A stretch of DNA of 64,000 nucleotides from Kitasatospora sp. NBC_01246 (lineage in GTDB: Bacteria; Actinomycetota; Actinomycetes; Streptomycetales; Streptomycetaceae): positions 3,844,001 through 3,908,000 of the forward strand of contig NZ_CP108484.1 in NCBI RefSeq assembly GCF_036226505.1, in the 5' to 3' direction. Positions 41,737 through 50,655 of this stretch are shown here, one piece after another. Both the position numbers and the translations under genes were made by a program. The notes beneath the pieces were generated by a model, which was given only the letters and a program-made list of their open reading frames with translations, did not search any database and was not told the DNA's origin. Numbering within the stretch: the stretch's first letter is position 1; the number at the start of each line of letters is the position of its first letter.

Positions 41737-42753
41737 ATGGCCGTGCTCCGAAGGCTCACCCCGTCAAGGCGTTCCACCACCGAGCGGAACGCCCTGGCCG
41801 GCGAGGCCGCCGCCGAGGCCGCGGAGGCCGCCCTGCGGGCCGCCACGGACGCCCCGCACGACCCGGACGCCCCCGCCACGCCGACCGCCGCGCACGCGGC
41901 GACCGCCCCGGACCGCTCCGACGAGCGGCCCGCGAAGGCCCCCAAGGCACCCGCCGGCAACCACACCCCCGAGCGGGACGACCCGCGCGCCGCCGCCTTC
42001 TTCGACTGCGACAACACCATCCTGCGCGGCGCCGCGATCTTCTACCTCGGCGTCGGCCTCTACCGCCGCGGCTTCCTCACCCGCCGCGACATCGCCCGGT
42101 TCGCCTGGCAACAGGCCTGGTTCCGGCTGCACGGCACCGAGGACCCGGACCACATGGCCGACGCCCAGCACACCGCGCTCGGCCTCGTCGCCGGCAAGCG
42201 CACCGCCGAACTCGAAGCCATCTGCGAGGAGGTCTTCGAGGAGGTCATCGCCGAGAAGATCTGGCCCGGCACCCGGGCCCTGGTCCAGATGCACCTGGAC
42301 GCCGGCCAGCGGGTCTGGCTGGTCACCGCCGCACCGCTGGAGGTGGCCCGGGTGATCGCCCGCCGGCTGGGCATGACCGGCGCGCTCGGCACCGTCGCCG
42401 AGGCCCGGGGCGGCCTGTACACCGGCCGGCTGGTCGGCGACCTGCTGCACGGGCCCGCCAAGGCGGCCGCCGTCGGCGCGCTGGCCCGGCGCGAGCGGCT
42501 CGACCTGGAGCGCTGCGCCGCGTACAGCGACTCGGCCAACGACATCCCGATGCTCTCGCTGGTCGGCCACCCGTACGTGGTGAACCCGGACGGCGCGCTG
42601 CGCCGCCACGCCCGGGCCCAGGGCTGGCGGGTGCGGGACTTCCGGACCGGGCGCAAGGCGGCCCGGGTCGGGCTCCCGGCCGCCGCCGCGCTCGGGGTGG
42701 CCGCCGGGGCGACGGCCGCCGGCATCGCCCTGCAGCGCCGCCACCGCGCCTGA
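41737..42753 (+). CDS. HAD-IB family phosphatase (SerB-like)
   Basis: 338 residues. The N-terminal about 80 residues are Ala/Pro/Asp rich and low-complexity. The HAD domain follows: motif I FFDCDNTILRG (nucleophile and acid Asp), motif II WLVTAAPLE (Thr), a motif III lysine in GPAKAAAV, and motif IV YSDSANDIPML. The C-terminal end VGLPAAAALGVAAGATAAGIAL is a hydrophobic segment. The ATG at 41737 is preceded by TATGCT at seven bases, suggesting a leaderless mRNA. Homologues stand upstream of bldN in other streptomycetes. Substrate unknown; phosphoserine or lipid phosphates are possible. Confidence 0.85.
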   Translation: MAVLRRLTPSRRSTTERNALAGEAAAEAAEAALRAATDAPHDPDAPATPTAAHAATAPDRSDERPAKAPKAPAGNHTPERDDPRAAAFFDCDNTILRGAAIFYLGVGLYRRGFLTRRDIARFAWQQAWFRLHGTEDPDHMADAQHTALGLVAGKRTAELEAICEEVFEEVIAEKIWPGTRALVQMHLDAGQRVWLVTAAPLEVARVIARRLGMTGALGTVAEARGGLYTGRLVGDLLHGPAKAAAVGALARRERLDLERCAAYSDSANDIPMLSLVGHPYVVNPDGALRRHARAQGWRVRDFRTGRKAARVGLPAAAALGVAAGATAAGIALQRRHRA

Positions 42754-43258
42754 GCCGCGGACCGGACCGGGGTGGGGGGCCACGCCCGGCGGCCACCGCC
42801 GAACCACCCCCCTGCGAGGGTGACCGGCCGTCAATCCGTACACCGAACATGGCCCCCGTACGGGCTAACTCCCCTCCGCCGGCCGGGAGCCCGAAGAGCC
42901 TGAACGAAGCTGTCACTGGGTGACCGGTTCTGATCGTTCGTCAGACGGGGAAAGTCGGGGGTTACCAAGGCCAACCAAGGGGAAACCGGCCGTCCGACCG
43001 CCTAATTGGTCACCCGGTGCACATGTTCGATCACGTTGAGCCGGATGAACGATGACACGTTCGGTCAGTGTCAGCCGAATATGCACGCCATGTGGATCCC
43101 AAACGACCACTTCGACCACACGGTGTAGCTGTCATTGCACAAAGCGTTATTCTCTCCTGGATGCACGTCACCCACGCGCCCCGCTCGAACGGGCGGCGCG
43201 GGCGTGCTCTCCGCGCAGGCGGAGGTGATCCGTCCACAGTTCTGCCTCTGGGAGTCCC
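42754..43258. promoter_or_regulatory. long regulatory region upstream of bldN
   Basis: 505 bp without a gene, noticeably richer in A/T than its neighbours between 42900 and 43180. It carries the TGACAC/GTGTCA inverted repeat at 43053. In Streptomyces bldN is under BldD control, so binding sites are expected here; I could not align an exact BldD box by eye. Confidence 0.4.
43053..43073. promoter_or_regulatory. inverted repeat upstream of bldN
   Basis: TGACAC-N9-GTGTCA, a perfect 6-bp inverted repeat about 195 bp upstream of the bldN start. It is a plausible regulator site, such as for BldD or another developmental repressor. Confidence 0.4.
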
Positions 43259-44143
43259 GTGTACCCACCCGTCCGGAACGACGCGCCTGCACCCTCCCGC
43301 CCGTCGCCCGCCACCCTGCGCTCCCGCACCAGCCTGCGCGGCCGCCCGGCCTCGGCCCGGCAGATCTCCACCGGCCTGGAACTGTTGCGCACCCTGCTCC
43401 GCACCCAGCTCGCCACCTCATCCCAACTGGTGCCCGCCGGAGTCCCGTTCGGCCAGCAGCCGCAGCCGGCCGGTCTCGCCCTGCGCACCACGGCCGCCGG
43501 CTCCACCGGAACCGGCTCGCGCGGACGGACCGGAGCCACCGGCAGCAGCGGCCGCAGCCGGGCACGGACGGCCCCGGCCCCCGGCTACGAGACCGAGCAC
43601 AACCCGATCATGGAGCTGGTCGAGCGGGCCCAGGCCGGCGAGAGCGACGCCTTCGGCAGCCTCTACGACCACTACGCGGACACCGTCTACCGCTACATCT
43701 ACTACCGGGTCGGGAGCCGGGCCACCGCCGAGGACCTCACCAGCGAGACCTTCCTCCGCGCCCTGCGCCGGATCGGCACCTTCACCTGGCAGGGCCGCGA
43801 CTTCGGCGCCTGGCTGGTGACCATCGCCCGCAACCTGGTGGCCGACCACTTCAAGTCCAGCCGGTTCCGGCTGGAGGTCACCACCGGGGAGATGCTCGAC
43901 TCCAACGAGTGCGAACGCAGCCCGGAGGACTCGGTGCTGGAGTCGCTCTCCAACGCGGCGCTGCTGGACGCGGTGCGGCGGCTCAACCCGCAGCAGCAGG
44001 AGTGCGTCACGCTCCGCTTCCTGCAGGGGCTCTCGGTGGCCGAGACGGCCCGGATCATGGGCAAGAACGAGGGCGCCATCAAGACGCTCCAGTACCGCGC
44101 GGTACGGACGCTGGCCCGGCTGCTGCCGCCCGACGCGCGGTGA
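43259..44143 (+). CDS. bldN: ECF RNA polymerase sigma factor BldN (pro-sigma form)
   Basis: 294 residues. The sigma-2 region (AFGSLYDHYADTVYRYIYYRVGSRATAEDLTSETFLRAL) is near residues 130-170 and sigma-4 (RRLNPQQQECVTLRFLQGLSVAETARIMGKNEGAIKTLQYRAVR) near the C-terminus. About 115 residues, rich in Ser/Thr/Pro/Gly, precede sigma-2; the long N-terminal pro-sequence is the hallmark of BldN, which is processed to the mature factor. Sigma-BldN directs chaplin and rodlin genes and bldM. GTG 43259 has GGAG upstream. It is followed by rsbN. Confidence 0.93.
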   Translation: MYPPVRNDAPAPSRPSPATLRSRTSLRGRPASARQISTGLELLRTLLRTQLATSSQLVPAGVPFGQQPQPAGLALRTTAAGSTGTGSRGRTGATGSSGRSRARTAPAPGYETEHNPIMELVERAQAGESDAFGSLYDHYADTVYRYIYYRVGSRATAEDLTSETFLRALRRIGTFTWQGRDFGAWLVTIARNLVADHFKSSRFRLEVTTGEMLDSNECERSPEDSVLESLSNAALLDAVRRLNPQQQECVTLRFLQGLSVAETARIMGKNEGAIKTLQYRAVRTLARLLPPDAR

Positions 44144-44261
44144 GCGGCGCGAAGACCGGGGGCGGTGCCGCGGACGGCACCGGCGAGATATCCGGCGGGC
44201 CGTCACCGACGGCGGCGGTCCGACACGTCCGGGTGAACGGTCGATCCGATGATCAGCCGTG

Positions 44262-44290
44262 CGTAACCGACCGCCCGCACCGCTCGTTGG
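44262..44290 (+). promoter_or_regulatory. near-consensus sigma-BldN promoter of rsbN
   Basis: Exact CGTAAC (44262-44267), a 17-bp spacer and CGTTGG (44285-44290, one base off CGTTGA). It lies about 134 bp upstream of the rsbN start and agrees with the published dependence of rsbN on its cognate sigma factor. Confidence 0.7.
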
Positions 44291-44423
44291 CCAGCGTGCA
44301 AGCCTCCACCAGGCGTACGGTCAAGTCGAATTGCGACCTCTCACCCGATGGAGTGGCTTTGGCCCGCCGAGGCAACCGTCCGGCAGGCCGGGGTGTCGAC
44401 AACGACGAAGGGAGGTGTGGCCC

Positions 44424-45722
44424 GTGACGGCAAACGTGCTGGAGCACCGGCGGGCGAAGGCCTTCGCCGAGGCGCTGGAGGCCCACCAGGCAGAGGAATG
44501 CGGCGCCGCCGGTTCCGCGGCGGCCAACGCCGCTTCCACCGGCGCCGGTTCGGCCGCGATGGCGGAGCTGGTCGGCATGGTCGGCGCACTCGGCGCGCTG
44601 CCCGGACCGGCACTGGACCAGGAGGTCCGAACGGTCCAACGCGCTCAGCTGATGGCCGCGTTCGAGCAGGTCTTCGCCGGTGGGCCGGGTGCCGCGGTGC
44701 CCCGCCAGCGCGGCCACCGGGCGGTCCGGACCGCCCCGCGCGGCCGCTGGAGCCGCCGGTTCGCGATCGGCGGCCTGGTCGCCGGGCTCGCCGTCGGCAG
44801 CCTCGCCGGCGCGGCCGCCGCGAGCGCCAACGCCCTCCCCGGGGACACGCTGTACGGCATGAAGCGCGGTCTGGAAGGGCTCCGGCTCGACCTCGCGGAC
44901 ACCGACAGCGAGCGCGGCGAGCTGCTGCTGGACAACGCGGCCACCCGGCTCGGCGAGGCGAAGAGCCTGGTCGGCCGGACGGACCCGGGCGGCTCGCTCA
45001 GCCCGGGCACCGTCGACCAGGTCCGCAGGGCGCTCGACGACATGCACGCCGACGCCCTCAAGGGCCGCGACCTGCTGCGCTCGGTCTACCGCAGCAACGG
45101 CTCGCTGGACCCGATGCGGGCCCTGGCCGGTTTCGCCCAGGACGAGGACGGCCACTGGACGGAGCTGCAGAGCAAGCTGCCCGTCCAGCTGACCTCGCAG
45201 GCCCACCTGGTGGACCAGCTGTTCGACGACATAAGCGAGGACGTCGCGCCCCTGCGACTTGCCCAGCCCCCCGCCAAGAGCGGTGGACCGGCCGGCAGCG
45301 GGGCGGGCGGCGGCGCGGGCCATCCGGCCGACGGCGGCTCGCAGGGCGACGCCCCGGCCGTCGGCGGCAACGCCGCACCGGGCGCCGGGACGGCCCAGGG
45401 CGGCGCGGGCAGCGCGAACGGTGGCAAGCCCGGCAGCACCGAGCGGGCACCGTCCACCGGGGCGAGCACGCCCGGTGGCGGCGCCGGTGCGCCCAGCAGC
45501 GCACCGAGCAACGCGGCGGGCGCGGTCGGCGGGCTGGTCGACAACCTCACCAGCGGGCTGACCGGTCAGAAGCCCTCGCCGAGCGCGGACCCGGCACCGG
45601 ACCAGGCGGCCCCGCAGCCGTCCGGCTCGCCCAGTGCCGCGCCCGGCACGGCACCGCAGGGTGTCGACGTGCCGCCGCTGATCCCCGGGCTGCTGCCCGG
45701 TCTGCGGATCCTCGGCGGCTGA
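44424..45722 (+). CDS. rsbN: anti-sigma factor RsbN (transmembrane)
   Basis: 432 residues. The cytoplasmic N-terminus (LEHRRAKAFAEALEAHQAEECG, then AELVGMVGALGALP) is the sigma-binding region. One membrane segment follows, FAIGGLVAGLAVGSLAGAAA. The extracellular part begins with ANALPGDTLYGMKRGLEGLRLDL, a DUF5667-like domain, and ends in a long Gly/Ala/Pro/Ser linker and IPGLLPGLRILGG. It holds BldN at the membrane until released. GTG 44424 has GGGAGG upstream. Downstream of bldN by 280 bp with its own sigma-BldN-like promoter, giving negative feedback. Confidence 0.9.
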   Translation: MTANVLEHRRAKAFAEALEAHQAEECGAAGSAAANAASTGAGSAAMAELVGMVGALGALPGPALDQEVRTVQRAQLMAAFEQVFAGGPGAAVPRQRGHRAVRTAPRGRWSRRFAIGGLVAGLAVGSLAGAAAASANALPGDTLYGMKRGLEGLRLDLADTDSERGELLLDNAATRLGEAKSLVGRTDPGGSLSPGTVDQVRRALDDMHADALKGRDLLRSVYRSNGSLDPMRALAGFAQDEDGHWTELQSKLPVQLTSQAHLVDQLFDDISEDVAPLRLAQPPAKSGGPAGSGAGGGAGHPADGGSQGDAPAVGGNAAPGAGTAQGGAGSANGGKPGSTERAPSTGASTPGGGAGAPSSAPSNAAGAVGGLVDNLTSGLTGQKPSPSADPAPDQAAPQPSGSPSAAPGTAPQGVDVPPLIPGLLPGLRILGG

Positions 45723-45851
45723 ACGGGCTGCATCGGCTGCATCGGCTGAATCAGCTCGACCGGCTGGCCGGGCCGATCCGGCCGAACTGCCGGACGGTCG
45801 ACGGGCCGGTGGTGCGGTACGGCGTGAGCCGCCCCGCACCACCGGCCCCGC

Positions 45852-45896
45852 GACGCGGGAGGGGCCCGGCGGTATCCGCCGGGCCCCTCCCGCGTC
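45852..45896. terminator. bidirectional terminator between rsbN and acyltransferase gene
   Basis: Perfect 21-bp stem with a 3-nt TAT loop, between convergent stops at 45722 and 45925. Confidence 0.9.
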
Positions 45897-45924
45897 CGTG
45901 CCTCACGGGCACCGGCGGACGGCC

Positions 45925-46935
45925 TCAGAAGAACACCGAACGCCGCTGCACCAGCAGCTTGTAGAGGGTGTGCTGGATGGTCTCGCGCACCTCGTCGGCG
46001 AGGTCGAAGGTCAGCATCGGATCGTCCGCCGCCTCCACCGGGTGGCCCTCGGTGGCGATCGGCTCGCCGAACTGGATCGTCCACTTGGTCGGCAGCGGCA
46101 CCGCGCCGAGCGGCCCGAGCCACGGGAAGGTCGGCGTCACCGGCACGTACGGCAGCCCCAGCAGCCGGGCCAGCGTCCGGAAGTTGCCGATCATCGGATA
46201 GGTCTCCTCCGCCCCGACGATCGCGCAGGGGACGATCGGCACCCGGGCCCGCAGCGCCGAGGAGACGAAGCCGCCGCGCCCGAAGCGCTGCAGCTTGTAC
46301 CGCTCGGAGAACGGCTTGCCGATGCCCTTGAAGCCCTCCGGCCAGACCCCGACCAGCTCGCCGCGCTCCAGCAGCGCCTGGGCGTCCTCGTTGCAGGCCA
46401 GCGTGTGACCGGCCTTGCGGGCCAGCTCGTTGATGCCGGGCAGCACGAACACCAGGTCGGCGGCGAGCATCCGCAGGTACCGCCGGCTCGGGTGGTGGTC
46501 GTGGATGGCGACCTGGGTCATCAGGGCGTCCAACGGGATCGTCCCGGAGTGGTTGGCGACGATCAGCGCGCCGCCCTCGGCCGGGATGTTCTCGATCCCG
46601 CGCACCTCGACCCGGAAGTACTTCTCGGCGAGCGGGCGCAGCAGCGAGAGCAGCACCTCCTCGGTGAGCTCGCGGTCGAAGCCGAACTCGTCCACCTCGT
46701 AGTCACCGGTGACCCGGCGGCGCAGGAAGGCGAGGCGCTCGGCGGCCCGGCCCTCCCAGCCCTTGCCGAACAGCCGGCTGGCGGCCGGGCCGAGCCGGCC
46801 GGCCAGCGCCCCGCCGACGGCGTCGGCGAGCTGGTCGGCCAGGCCGGCGGGGCGGTCGGGCTCGCTCCAGCTCGGCGCGGACTCGATCGGGATGACCTTG
46901 GCCTGGCCCGGCGCGTTCTCGGCAGCGGCACTCAT
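45925..46935 (-). CDS. lysophospholipid acyltransferase (PlsC/LPLAT family)
   Basis: 336 residues. The LPLAT motifs are present: NHSGTIPLD (HX4D-type active site), the WPEGFKGIGKPF block equivalent to the EGTR motif, and VPIVPCAIVGAEETYP. It acylates lysophospholipids or glycerol-phosphate at the membrane. The N-terminal about 90 residues are an extra extension. ATG 46935 lies seven bases after the upstream SDR stop, so the two genes form an operon. Confidence 0.88.
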   Translation of the reverse strand: MSAAAENAPGQAKVIPIESAPSWSEPDRPAGLADQLADAVGGALAGRLGPAASRLFGKGWEGRAAERLAFLRRRVTGDYEVDEFGFDRELTEEVLLSLLRPLAEKYFRVEVRGIENIPAEGGALIVANHSGTIPLDALMTQVAIHDHHPSRRYLRMLAADLVFVLPGINELARKAGHTLACNEDAQALLERGELVGVWPEGFKGIGKPFSERYKLQRFGRGGFVSSALRARVPIVPCAIVGAEETYPMIGNFRTLARLLGLPYVPVTPTFPWLGPLGAVPLPTKWTIQFGEPIATEGHPVEAADDPMLTFDLADEVRETIQHTLYKLLVQRRSVFF

Positions 46936-46942
46936 CGCGGGT

Positions 46943-48052
46943 TCAGCTCCTGGGTCGGCTGGCATGGGAACGGGCGGCCCGCGCGTACTCCGGCCCGAGC
47001 AGCGCGGCCAGCCCGTCGGTGACGGCGGCGAGCCGCGCGGGCGGCAGCAGGCCGGCGGACTGGGCGGCGGCGAAGTCGGCGAAGGCCTCGGCGGTGGTGA
47101 ACCGCGGCCGGTAGCCGAAGGTCTCGCGCAGCCGGGCGGTGTCCACCACCCGGCCGTGGGTGAGCAGCCGCAGCTGCTCCGGCGAGAAGTCGACCATCCT
47201 GGTCTGCCGGGCCAGCGCCGCCATCCAGCTGATCGCGGGCAGCAGCAGCGGCAGGGTCGGCCGGCCGAGCCGGCGGGCGCACTGGGAGAGCAGCAGGACG
47301 CCCTCTCCCGCCAGGTTGAAGGTGCCGGTGTTGACGGTGTCCGGCTCCGGCGGCAGCGCCGCCCGGCAGAGCACCTCGACCACGTCGTCCTCGTGGGCGA
47401 ACTGCAGCCGGGGGTCGTAGCCGAGGACGGTGGGCAGGACCGGCAGCGCGAAGTACTCGACGAGCGGGGTGTCCGCGCCGGGGCCGACGATGTTGGCGAA
47501 CCGCAGGACGGTCACCGCGACGTCGGGGCGGCGCCGGGCGAAGCCGCGGACGTAGCCCTCGACCTCCACCGCGTCCTTGGCGAAGCCGCCGCCCGGCAGG
47601 TTCTTGGGCTGGGTCCGCTCGGTGAACACGGCCGGGTCGCGCGGCGCCGAGCCGTACACGCCGGTGGTCGACTTCACCACCAGTCGGCGCACTCCGGGGG
47701 CCTTCTGGCAGGCGCCGAGCAGCTGCATGGTGCCGATGACGTTGGACTCCTTGACCGAGGAGCGGTTCGTGGAGCCCAGTCCGGTGGCGCTGACGGCGAG
47801 GTGGACGACGGTGTCGACCCGGTGCTCGGCGATCACCCGGGCGACCGCCGGGCGGCGCAGGTCCAGCTGGTGGAAGCGGTACGGGGCGGCGGGGCCGTCC
47901 GGTTCCTCGACGGGGTGCCGGGGCGGCTGCACGTCCACGCCGACCACCAGGTCGACGTCGGGCCGGCGGCGGAGCTCCGCGACGAACCGGGCTCCGAGGT
48001 GGCGCGCCACGCCGGTGACGAGCACGACCATGCCCACAGTGCTGCACCCCAT
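46943..48052 (-). CDS. NAD-dependent epimerase/dehydratase (SDR)
   Basis: 369 residues of an extended short-chain dehydrogenase. The cofactor site is VVLVTGVARHLGARFVAEL (a TGxxxxxG variant). HLAVSATGLGS and YxxxK-like GFAKDAVEVEGYVRGF mark the region where the catalytic Tyr/Lys normally lie; a clear canonical YxxxK is not obvious here, so catalysis may be altered. Start ATG 48052 has GAGG seven bases upstream; ATG 48031 is an alternative. Linked to the LPLAT gene by a 7-bp gap, suggesting a joint lipid-related role. Confidence 0.8.
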   Translation of the reverse strand: MGCSTVGMVVLVTGVARHLGARFVAELRRRPDVDLVVGVDVQPPRHPVEEPDGPAAPYRFHQLDLRRPAVARVIAEHRVDTVVHLAVSATGLGSTNRSSVKESNVIGTMQLLGACQKAPGVRRLVVKSTTGVYGSAPRDPAVFTERTQPKNLPGGGFAKDAVEVEGYVRGFARRRPDVAVTVLRFANIVGPGADTPLVEYFALPVLPTVLGYDPRLQFAHEDDVVEVLCRAALPPEPDTVNTGTFNLAGEGVLLLSQCARRLGRPTLPLLLPAISWMAALARQTRMVDFSPEQLRLLTHGRVVDTARLRETFGYRPRFTTAEAFADFAAAQSAGLLPPARLAAVTDGLAALLGPEYARAARSHASRPRS

Positions 48053-48184
48053 TCCTCGGCCTCGGCGGGCCTGCGTGCACCGTACCGCGCCGCCGTGGCG
48101 GGCCGTGAGACGACACCGCCCGCCCGGGCCACGAGGGCCTGGACGGGCGGTGGAAGCACCGGGCGCGCAGGGCGCGGCGGGCGC

Positions 48185-48283
48185 TTACTTCTTGTTGCGA
48201 CGCTGCACGCGGGTGCGCTTCAGAAGCTTGCGGTGCTTCTTCTTGGCCATACGCTTACGACGCTTCTTGATGACAGAGCCCAC
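48185..48283 (-). CDS. 32-residue basic ribosomal-type protein (bS22 / AURKAIP1-COX24 domain)
   Basis: A tiny gene of 32 codons: [20 protein letters not shown] then [12 protein letters not shown], with more than half basic residues. This matches the AURKAIP1/COX24-type protein found in actinobacteria and called bS22 in mycobacterial 30S ribosomes. GTG 48283 has GAGGG about seven bases upstream; stop TAA at 48185-48187. It precedes the SDR gene on the same strand. Confidence 0.93.
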   Translation of the reverse strand: MGSVIKKRRKRMAKKKHRKLLKRTRVQRRNKK

Positions 48284-48473
48284 GGAACAACCCTCGCTCA
48301 CTGAGACTCCCGTCCGTGAGAGACGGAGTCCATACGACTGACGGAGGGCCTAGCCTACCGTCCACGCGGCCAGGGCCGTAATCGTGCTCCCCGGACCGGC
48401 AAACTCGCGGGAAATCCGTGGCAAACGAGCGCGGGGGCCACCGGCTGTGACCCCCGCCCACGTCAGCCGAGTC

Positions 48474-48683
48474 CTAGGCGCTTTCGAGCCGCACGTAGGA
48501 CTCCTTGAGGTACTCGTGCACCGCCTGCTGGGGCACCCGGAAGGACCGACCGACCCGGATGGCCGGCAGCTCTCCGCTGTGCACCAATCGGTACACCGTC
48601 ATCTTGGACACCCGCATGACCGCGGCCACTTCGGCCACGGTCAGGAAGACGACTTCCTGCAGGGGGCGTTCGCCGGAACTCAT
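48474..48683 (-). CDS. small MerR/excisionase-type DNA-binding protein
   Basis: 69 residues from ATG 48683. The fold is a winged HTH: FLTVAEVAAVMRVSKMTVYRLVHSGELPAIRVGRSFRVPQQAVHEYLKE, the excisionase/BldC-like type. Position next to bS22 matches a conserved Streptomyces gene downstream of bldN-rsbN. Longer starts at 48689 and 48713 exist. It has no sensor domain, so it probably works as a DNA-binding accessory or regulator. The palindrome ACACGTGT lies about 60 bp upstream. Confidence 0.85.
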   Translation of the reverse strand: MSSGERPLQEVVFLTVAEVAAVMRVSKMTVYRLVHSGELPAIRVGRSFRVPQQAVHEYLKESYVRLESA

Positions 48684-48909
48684 GACCATCACCCGACCCT
48701 TACCCGTGTGCAAGGCACCGGCTTCCCCTCCGGTGACTCCACCGGCACACGTGTATCCCCAGAGTAGTTATGGGTGGTACCAGTGGGAAGAGGGAGAAGC
48801 CCAGTCCTCGTACGGTGAGAGATAGTCCTGTTGCATTACGTAGTCACTCGGCGGTCTGTCGCAGGGGTCGTGCGCACCGCCCGGCGCCTCCACAACCGGG
48901 GGCCGGGAT

Positions 48910-50106
48910 TCAGGGCAGCAGGCCGTGGTGCGGCAGCACGGCGCGGCGGCTGGCCAGGATCGCCTGGTCGAGGCGGTCGGCCGGATCGTATCCCGCGTCG
49001 AAGTCCCGCCAGACCGGCCGGGCGCCGTCGGTCATCCGCAGCGGGGCCGGCCGGCGGGTGCGCCGGTAGACCTCGGCGCGCCAGGCCTCCGGGGTCTCGG
49101 TGGCCGGGTCGACGGGCCGGCCGGCGGCGGTGGCGACCAGATGGGTCCAGGTCCGCGGGACGACGTCCACGACGGCGTACCCGCCGCCGCCCAGCGCGAT
49201 CCAGCGGCCGTCGGCGTGCTCGTGGGCCAGGGCGTGCAGCTCCTCGGCGATCATCCGCTGGGCGTCCACGGTGACGGCGAGGTGGGCGAGCGGGTCCTCC
49301 AGGTGGGTGTCCGCGCCGTGCTGGGTGACCAGCACCTGCGGGCGGAAGGCGGCCAGCAGTTCGGGCACCAGGGCGTGGAAGGCGCGCAGCCAGCCGGAGT
49401 CACCGGTACCGGCCGGCAGCGGCAGGTTGGCCGCCGAGCCGGGCGCGGCCGGGCCGCCGGTCTCGGTGGCCCAGCCGGTCTGCGGGAAGAGCGTGGCGGG
49501 GTGCTCGTGCAGCGAGACGGTGAGCACCCGGGGGTCGTCCCAGAACGCCTGCTGGACGCCGTCCCCGTGGTGGACGTCCACGTCGACGTAGGCGACCCGC
49601 TCGGCGCCGAGTTCGAGCAGCCGGGCGATGGCGAGCGCGGGGTCGTTGTAGACGCAGAAGCCGGACGCCCGGGCGGGCATCGCGTGGTGCAGTCCGCCCG
49701 CGAAGTTGACGGCGTGCGGGGTCTCGCCGCGCCAGACCGCCTCGGCGGCGGCGACCGACTGCCCGGCGATCAGCGCGGAGGCGGAGTGGACGGCGGGGAA
49801 GGCCCAGTTGTCGTCGGTGCCGAGCCCGTGCCGCAGGTCCACCTCCTCGGGGTGGGCGGCCGCGTGCTTGACCGCCGCGACGTACTCCCGGGTGTGCACC
49901 AGCCGCAGGGTGGAGTCGCCGGCGGGCGGTGCGGACCGGACGGTGACGCCGGGCCCCGCGCTCAGCCCGAGGGACTCCACCAGGCGCATGGTGAGCGCCA
50001 GCCGGTCCGGGTCCATCGGGTGGCCGGGACCGAAGTCGTAGGCGGTGACGGCCTCGTCCCAGAAGAGGTGCAGGCCGCAGGGGGTGTCACGCTCGGCTTC
50101 GGGCAT
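48910..50106 (-). CDS. acuC: AcuC-like acetoin utilisation / histone-deacetylase-family protein
   Basis: 398 residues of the arginase/deacetylase fold: the GHPMDPDRLALTMRLVESLG start, NFAGGLHHAMPARASGFCVYNDPALAIA with the catalytic histidine pair, and the zinc-binding VAYVDVDVHHGDGVQQAF (DVDVHHGDG), then TQHGADTHLEDPLAHL and ALGGGGY. It would deacetylate acyl-lysine in proteins such as acetyl-CoA synthetase. ATG 50106 was taken; no ribosome site is obvious. Runs on the minus strand, next to a small membrane protein. Confidence 0.9.
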   Translation of the reverse strand: MPEAERDTPCGLHLFWDEAVTAYDFGPGHPMDPDRLALTMRLVESLGLSAGPGVTVRSAPPAGDSTLRLVHTREYVAAVKHAAAHPEEVDLRHGLGTDDNWAFPAVHSASALIAGQSVAAAEAVWRGETPHAVNFAGGLHHAMPARASGFCVYNDPALAIARLLELGAERVAYVDVDVHHGDGVQQAFWDDPRVLTVSLHEHPATLFPQTGWATETGGPAAPGSAANLPLPAGTGDSGWLRAFHALVPELLAAFRPQVLVTQHGADTHLEDPLAHLAVTVDAQRMIAEELHALAHEHADGRWIALGGGGYAVVDVVPRTWTHLVATAAGRPVDPATETPEAWRAEVYRRTRRPAPLRMTDGARPVWRDFDAGYDPADRLDQAILASRRAVLPHHGLLP

Positions 50107-50191
50107 GGCGTCCACGGTAGTGCGTGCGCGCGCCGCGACCGCCGCCAGGTCACACCCCCGGGGTCGGTGAACGGCCCGCCCGGGCGCGGGC

Positions 50192-50557
50192 CTACCTCCG
50201 GGAGAGCCGGGCGGCCGGGCCCGGCGCGGGCGCCGGTGCGGGCGCGGCGGCGACGCCGGTGCGGCCCGCCAGCCGGCAGCCGAGGCAGTCGGTGTGGCCG
50301 GCCCGGGCGGCGGTGTCCCGGGTGCGCCAGTGCCGGCGGCCGGCCGGGCGGGGCCCGGTGGCCTTGCCCCAGCCCGCGAGGTGCAGCAGCCAGGCGGCGG
50401 GCGCCCCGGCCGCGGCGACGGCGAGGCCGGTCCAGAACGCGGCGGCCGAGCCCGCCGCGAAGGCCACCCCGGCGACCGCGCTGCCGGCGATCGCGATCGC
50501 GACACCCGTCCAGCCGGCGACAGTGTGGCCCATGTCGTGCTCGTCGTGTGCGCCCAT
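50192..50557 (-). CDS. small membrane protein, HGxxG-type, unknown function
   Basis: 121 residues. Two hydrophobic segments are seen: GVAIAIAGSAVAGVAFAAG and FWTGLAVAAAGAPAAWLLHLAG. The N-terminus DEHDMGHTVAGWTG is the pattern of the actinobacterial HGxxPAG membrane-protein family found near acuC and proC. A C-terminal Pro/Ala-rich tail has a CLGC pair. GAGGGAG precedes ATG 50557. Function unknown. Confidence 0.75.
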   Translation of the reverse strand: MGAHDEHDMGHTVAGWTGVAIAIAGSAVAGVAFAAGSAAAFWTGLAVAAAGAPAAWLLHLAGWGKATGPRPAGRRHWRTRDTAARAGHTDCLGCRLAGRTGVAAAPAPAPAPGPAARLSRR

Positions 50558-50655
50558 GTCTCCCTCTTTGGTGTGATGGGGTTCCGCTGTGATGGGCTTC
50601 GCGGACGGCCGGCGCGCCCGGGGAGCGGGCCGCGACCGACGTTTTATCTCGCGAG

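Noticed and set aside
46943..48052. Calling the SDR a specific enzyme such as a UDP-sugar epimerase
   Set aside because: The cofactor motif is present but a clear YxxxK catalytic pair is not, and no partner genes define a substrate.
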